Assembly: GCF_000472925.1 (NCBI RefSeq)
Contig: NZ_AXAS01000056.1
Span: forward strand, 191 to 57,545
Direction of reading: 5' to 3'
Length of the DNA: 57,355 bases
From: Bradyrhizobium sp. Ec3.3
GTDB taxonomy: Bacteria > Pseudomonadota > Alphaproteobacteria > Rhizobiales > Xanthobacteraceae
How positions within the stretch are numbered: position 1 is the first letter of the stretch; each line of letters starts with the position of its first letter. The notes beneath the pieces are model-generated. The model ran no database searches, had not been told where the DNA came from, and saw only the letters and a list, made by a program, of their open reading frames with translations. Below, piece after piece: positions 53,948-57,355 of this stretch. Position numbers and translations under genes: made by a program.

Positions 53948-56900
53948 TCACGATGCATGCCGGAGCAAGGATTCCTCGAGCTTGGTGACGAGCACCTCGC
54001 TCTGCGCGGCTTTGATGCGCTCCGCAATCTGCTCGACGATCGTGCTTGCGAACTGCCGCACCGTGGGCGCGGAGAAGAGGCTGCGCACGGGGACGCGTAG
54101 GCCCAATTCGCTGTAGACGCGCGCGATGATGCGCGTCGCCATCAGGGAGTGCCCTCCCAGCCGGAAGAGGTCGTCGTCGACGCCCACGTGCTCGAGGCCC
54201 AAGAGCTCCGACCAGTACGCGGCAAGCATTTGCTCGAGCGGCGTCGCTGCTGCCTCGCGATCGTCATCCTCGCGATAGCCCGCCATCGGTGCGCGCATCA
54301 GCGCTTCCCGGTCGAGCTTGCCGCTTGGCGTCAGCGGCAGTCGGTCGATACAGATGATGGTGGCCGGTATCATGTGCTCCGGAAGCCGCGCGACCAGCCG
54401 GTCGCGGATCCGGCTGGTCTCGCTCATCGGCGGGTCCGTGACGATGAATGCAACGAGACGCTTGGTGTCCGCTGATCCTCCGACCACGACCACGGCGGCC
54501 TCGACGACGTTGTCGATGTCCGTTAGCACCAGCTCGATCTCGCCGGGCTCGATGCGGTAACCCCTGATCTTGATCTGGTGATCGTTGCGTCCGTGGAATT
54601 CGATGCTGCCGTCGGCGAGACGTCGCGCGAGGTCGCCCGTGCGGTACATCTTTGCGTCCTCGTGCCCGCTCCAAGGATCCGGCAGGAAGCGCTCCGCCGT
54701 CTGCTCGTCGCGGTCGAGATAGCCGGACGCCAGGCAGGCGCCGGACACGTAGAGCTCGCCCATGACCCCGATCGGAACGGCCTGCCGGAAACGATCCAGC
54801 ACGTGAACGGCCACATTGGCGATCGGCGCTCCGATCGGCGGCAGCGGCGGCCAGGACCGCGGCGGTCCCTTTAGCACATGCTCGCTGACGACGTGGGTTT
54901 CGGTCGGGCCGTACTGGTTGCGCAACGCGCAGTCGCCGAGCCGATCGAAGAGCTGGACGATCGCGAGCGTAATGCGGAGCTGCTCGCCCGCGGTGATGAT
55001 CTCGCGCAGGGGCGGCAGCGCCCCGTGGCCCATGCGCGATGCTTCGGCGAGCTGCTGAAGCGCGACGTAGGGCAGGAAGAGCCGCTGCACCTGGTGCGCG
55101 CGCAGACAATCGAGGAGCTGGTTCGGGTCGGCGCGCACTGCATCATCGACGAGGACCAGCGCGCCGCCGCTCGTCCATGTCGAGAAGATCTCCTGAAACG
55201 AGACGTCGAAGCTGAGCGAGGAGAACTGCAGCGTGCGGGTCCCGGCGAGGCATCCGGTGTTCGCATTCTGCCACTGGATCAAATTCGTCATCGCCCGATG
55301 GGGCATCATCACCCCCTTGGGACGTCCGGTCGAGCCGGAGGTATAGATGATGTAGGCCTTGGATTCTGGAGACAAACGTATCCGGAGATCCCTGGGCGAC
55401 TCCTTGAGCCGGGCGGGATCGCCGGCCGCCAGCTTGAGCACGGGCGTCGCCCCTGCCGGATCGGAGGCGCCGGGTTGGCGGATCAGGAGCGATGCACGCG
55501 AGTCTGACAGCATGAATGCGCGGCGGGCCGCCGGATAGGACGGATCGATCGGAACATAAGCCGCGCCGGCCTTCAAGACCGCGAGCACGGCAATGAGCAT
55601 CTCCGGACTGCGCGGCATCGAAATCGCCACGTGATCATCCCTGGCCACGCCGAGATGCGCCAGATGCCGCGCCAGCCGGTTTGCGCTGTGATTGAGCTCG
55701 GCGTAGTCGATGACGCGGTCGGCGGTGATGATCGCGGGTTGCTCCGGCGTGCTGCGTGCCTGGGCCGCAACCCACTCGACCACCGTCGCATAGGGCGAGT
55801 CTGCCGTCGCGGTGCCGCGCGAAGCCGCCGCGAGGTTGGCCTGCTCGACTGCCGTCAGGATCTGCAGCTGCCAGATCCGGCAATGCGGATCGGCCGCCGC
55901 GTGTTCCAGTAGCGCGCGCAGCTGATGGATCATGCGATCGATCGTCTCGGGCTCGAACAGCTCGGCGCTGTACTCGATACCGCCGGTCAGGCCGACGCCG
56001 GTTTCGATCAACGTCAGCGTGAGGTCGAACTTCGAGGTCCCGACCGATGGCGTCGTCGTCGGATCGGGCTGGGTCGGCTCCATACGCTGCCAGGCTTCGG
56101 CGTAGTCTCGCAAGCTGTCTTCGGTGCCCGGAATGTTCTGCAGGACCAGCATGACCTGAAACAGCGGATTATGATTGAGACTGCGCGCTGGCTGCAGCTC
56201 CTGGACAATCTTCTCGAACGGCACGTCCTGGTGCTCGGCGGCTTCCATCAGGACCCGGTGCGCGCTCGCGACCAGCTCGGAGAATGTCGGGTTGCCAGAC
56301 AGGTTGTTTCGCAACACCATGGTATTGGCGAAGAAGCCGACCAGCGCTTCGGTCTCGACCTGTGTGCGGTTTGCGATCGGCGAGCCGACGACGATGTCCT
56401 CCTGCCCCGACAGGCGCATGAGCAGGACGTTGAAGGCGGCAAGGAGAACGCAGAAGAGCGTGGTGTTGGCCTGGCGGGCGAGCGCGCGCAGGCTGTCTCC
56501 GAGCGGCTGCGGCAGCGAGAACCAGCGGCCGCTGCCGCGATGGGTTTCGACCGCCGGGCGCGGATGGTCGGTCGGCAGGTTCAGAAGCTCAGGTGCGTTC
56601 TCGAGCTGTCGCCGCCAATAGCTCATGTGAGATTCGAGAAGGCTGCCGGACAGCCAGCGGCGCTGCCATCGTGCGAAGTCGGCATATTGCACGGGGAGCT
56701 CGTCGAGCGGGGAGTTTCCTCCCTCCCTGAACGCATTGTAGATCGCCCAGAATTCCCGGGTCAGAATTCCGAACGACCAGCCGTCGAACGCGATGTGATG
56801 GATGATGATGGAGAGATAACTGCCGGCCTCGCCCGCACGAATGAGGCGCGCACGCAGCGGTGGCCGGCGGGTGAGATCGAACGGCTTCTGCAAGTCCTCG

Positions 56901-57355
56901 ATCACCAGCCGTTCGGCCTCTGCCTCACGCTCGTTGACCGGCAGGTGCGTCACGTCGACGACCGGCAGGGCGACCGTCTGCACCGGGCCGATGATCTGCT
57001 GTCCAAGTCCGGCGACCGACGGAAAAGTCGTGCGCAGGATCTCGTGCCGGCGCGTGATCTCGGTGAGGGTACGCCGGATCAGCTTTGCGTCGACGAGCGT
57101 GCCGAGAGGCACCATCACGAGCATGTTGTAGACCGTCGAGGCCGGCTGAAACTGATCGAGAAACCAGAGCCGTTCCTGCGCGTAGGACAAGGGTGCGCGA
57201 GAGCGCCGCGGTCCGGGCGGGGCGCGGCGGATGCGGCCGAAATGCAGCGGCTCCGGCTCGCCGGCTCCGGCCGAATCCGCCGGCGCGTCGTCGGTCTCGG
57301 AAATGCTGGCGCCCGCGGCCTGGACGGCCTTTGCGAGCTCTGCGATGGTCGGGGC
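53948..57355 (-). CDS. nonribosomal peptide synthetase, 3' part (T-C-A-T), open at the right edge
   Basis: The gene continues beyond the window. The visible 1135 residues start with the end of a carrier domain (APTIAELAKAVQ). Next is a complete condensation domain (PLSYAQERLWFLDQ, IIHHIAFDGWSFGILTRE with HHxxxDG), LCL-like by its first motif. The adenylation domain follows (YIIYTSGSTGRPKGVMM, NQYGPTETHVVSEH, YRTGDLARRL, HQIKIRGYRIEPGEIE, LTPSGKLDREAL). The last domain is a carrier (DDLFRLGGHSLMATRI). My hand alignment to the GrsA pocket reads DVQFIAQVVK, one residue from the published proline code DVQFIAHVVK. There is no thioesterase, reductase or epimerase; after the carrier comes a helical tail of some 30 residues (RIKAAQSEVLVTKLEESLL) that may be a docking element. 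Confidence 0.93.
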   Translation of the reverse strand, partial: APTIAELAKAVQAAGASISETDDAPADSAGAGEPEPLHFGRIRRAPPGPRRSRAPLSYAQERLWFLDQFQPASTVYNMLVMVPLGTLVDAKLIRRTLTEITRRHEILRTTFPSVAGLGQQIIGPVQTVALPVVDVTHLPVNEREAEAERLVIEDLQKPFDLTRRPPLRARLIRAGEAGSYLSIIIHHIAFDGWSFGILTREFWAIYNAFREGGNSPLDELPVQYADFARWQRRWLSGSLLESHMSYWRRQLENAPELLNLPTDHPRPAVETHRGSGRWFSLPQPLGDSLRALARQANTTLFCVLLAAFNVLLMRLSGQEDIVVGSPIANRTQVETEALVGFFANTMVLRNNLSGNPTFSELVASAHRVLMEAAEHQDVPFEKIVQELQPARSLNHNPLFQVMLVLQNIPGTEDSLRDYAEAWQRMEPTQPDPTTTPSVGTSKFDLTLTLIETGVGLTGGIEYSAELFEPETIDRMIHQLRALLEHAAADPHCRIWQLQILTAVEQANLAAASRGTATADSPYATVVEWVAAQARSTPEQPAIITADRVIDYAELNHSANRLARHLAHLGVARDDHVAISMPRSPEMLIAVLAVLKAGAAYVPIDPSYPAARRAFMLSDSRASLLIRQPGASDPAGATPVLKLAAGDPARLKESPRDLRIRLSPESKAYIIYTSGSTGRPKGVMMPHRAMTNLIQWQNANTGCLAGTRTLQFSSLSFDVSFQEIFSTWTSGGALVLVDDAVRADPNQLLDCLRAHQVQRLFLPYVALQQLAEASRMGHGALPPLREIITAGEQLRITLAIVQLFDRLGDCALRNQYGPTETHVVSEHVLKGPPRSWPPLPPIGAPIANVAVHVLDRFRQAVPIGVMGELYVSGACLASGYLDRDEQTAERFLPDPWSGHEDAKMYRTGDLARRLADGSIEFHGRNDHQIKIRGYRIEPGEIELVLTDIDNVVEAAVVVVGGSADTKRLVAFIVTDPPMSETSRIRDRLVARLPEHMIPATIICIDRLPLTPSGKLDREALMRAPMAGYREDDDREAAATPLEQMLAAYWSELLGLEHVGVDDDLFRLGGHSLMATRIIARVYSELGLRVPVRSLFSAPTVRQFASTIVEQIAERIKAAQSEVLVTKLEESLLRHAS

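Overview
The window looks like accessory DNA from a GC-rich alphaproteobacterium, most likely a Bradyrhizobium-type rhizobial relative (inference). Supporting signs are a GcrA-type regulator, which is confined to alphaproteobacteria, insertion sequences of the IS5 and IS110 families with rhizobial-type proteins, several ABC importers for organosulfur compounds, and a DUF2285 protein of the kind that controls rhizobial integrative elements. I found no rRNA, tRNA or CRISPR array.

Positions 1-8.6 kb are a patchwork of remnants: a broken IS5 transposase, two IS110 fragments, a truncated Fic domain, an intact ahpC followed by a decayed ahpD, a diiron protein, and a GcrA-like gene behind a palindrome that resembles a Zur box. 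Positions 8.6-18.5 kb hold two convergent organosulfur-scavenging operons. The plus-strand operon (dioxygenase, binding protein, ATPase, permease) has frameshifts in its binding protein and permease. The minus-strand operon (permease, ATPase, binding protein, DszC-like monooxygenase, flavin reductase, serine acetyltransferase) is intact. Fragments of a second monooxygenase and a second cysE lie beside it.

Positions 18.5-37.5 kb mix broken and intact genes: a broken Lrp regulator, a complete IS5 element with a passenger gene, a QseM-like DUF2285 gene with a perfect palindrome upstream, a frameshifted GGDEF-EAL protein, an amidohydrolase divergent from a CadC-like TPR regulator, a broken chemoreceptor, more IS debris and an ABC binding protein. 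Positions 37.5-41.4 kb carry a compact three-gene cassette: a PLD-family protein, a membrane-anchored coiled-coil protein and a secreted endonuclease/exonuclease/phosphatase protein. A decayed Fic gene abuts it.

Positions 43.2-51.2 kb hold an intact eight-gene plus-strand cluster: an NnrU/ICMT-like membrane protein, an HDxxH protein, an SDR, a GNAT-like protein, an atypical KAS III, a PCP-type carrier, an HSL-type hydrolase and an AMP-forming ligase. I read it as an undescribed small biosynthetic pathway built around a free carrier protein. It is followed by an asparaginase fused to a B-type lectin domain and a putative cysteine hydrolase. The 3' end of an NRPS gene (C-A-T, proline-like code, no thioesterase) runs in from the right edge on the minus strand. 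The left 42 kb is rich in small indels, while the right 14 kb is uniformly intact.
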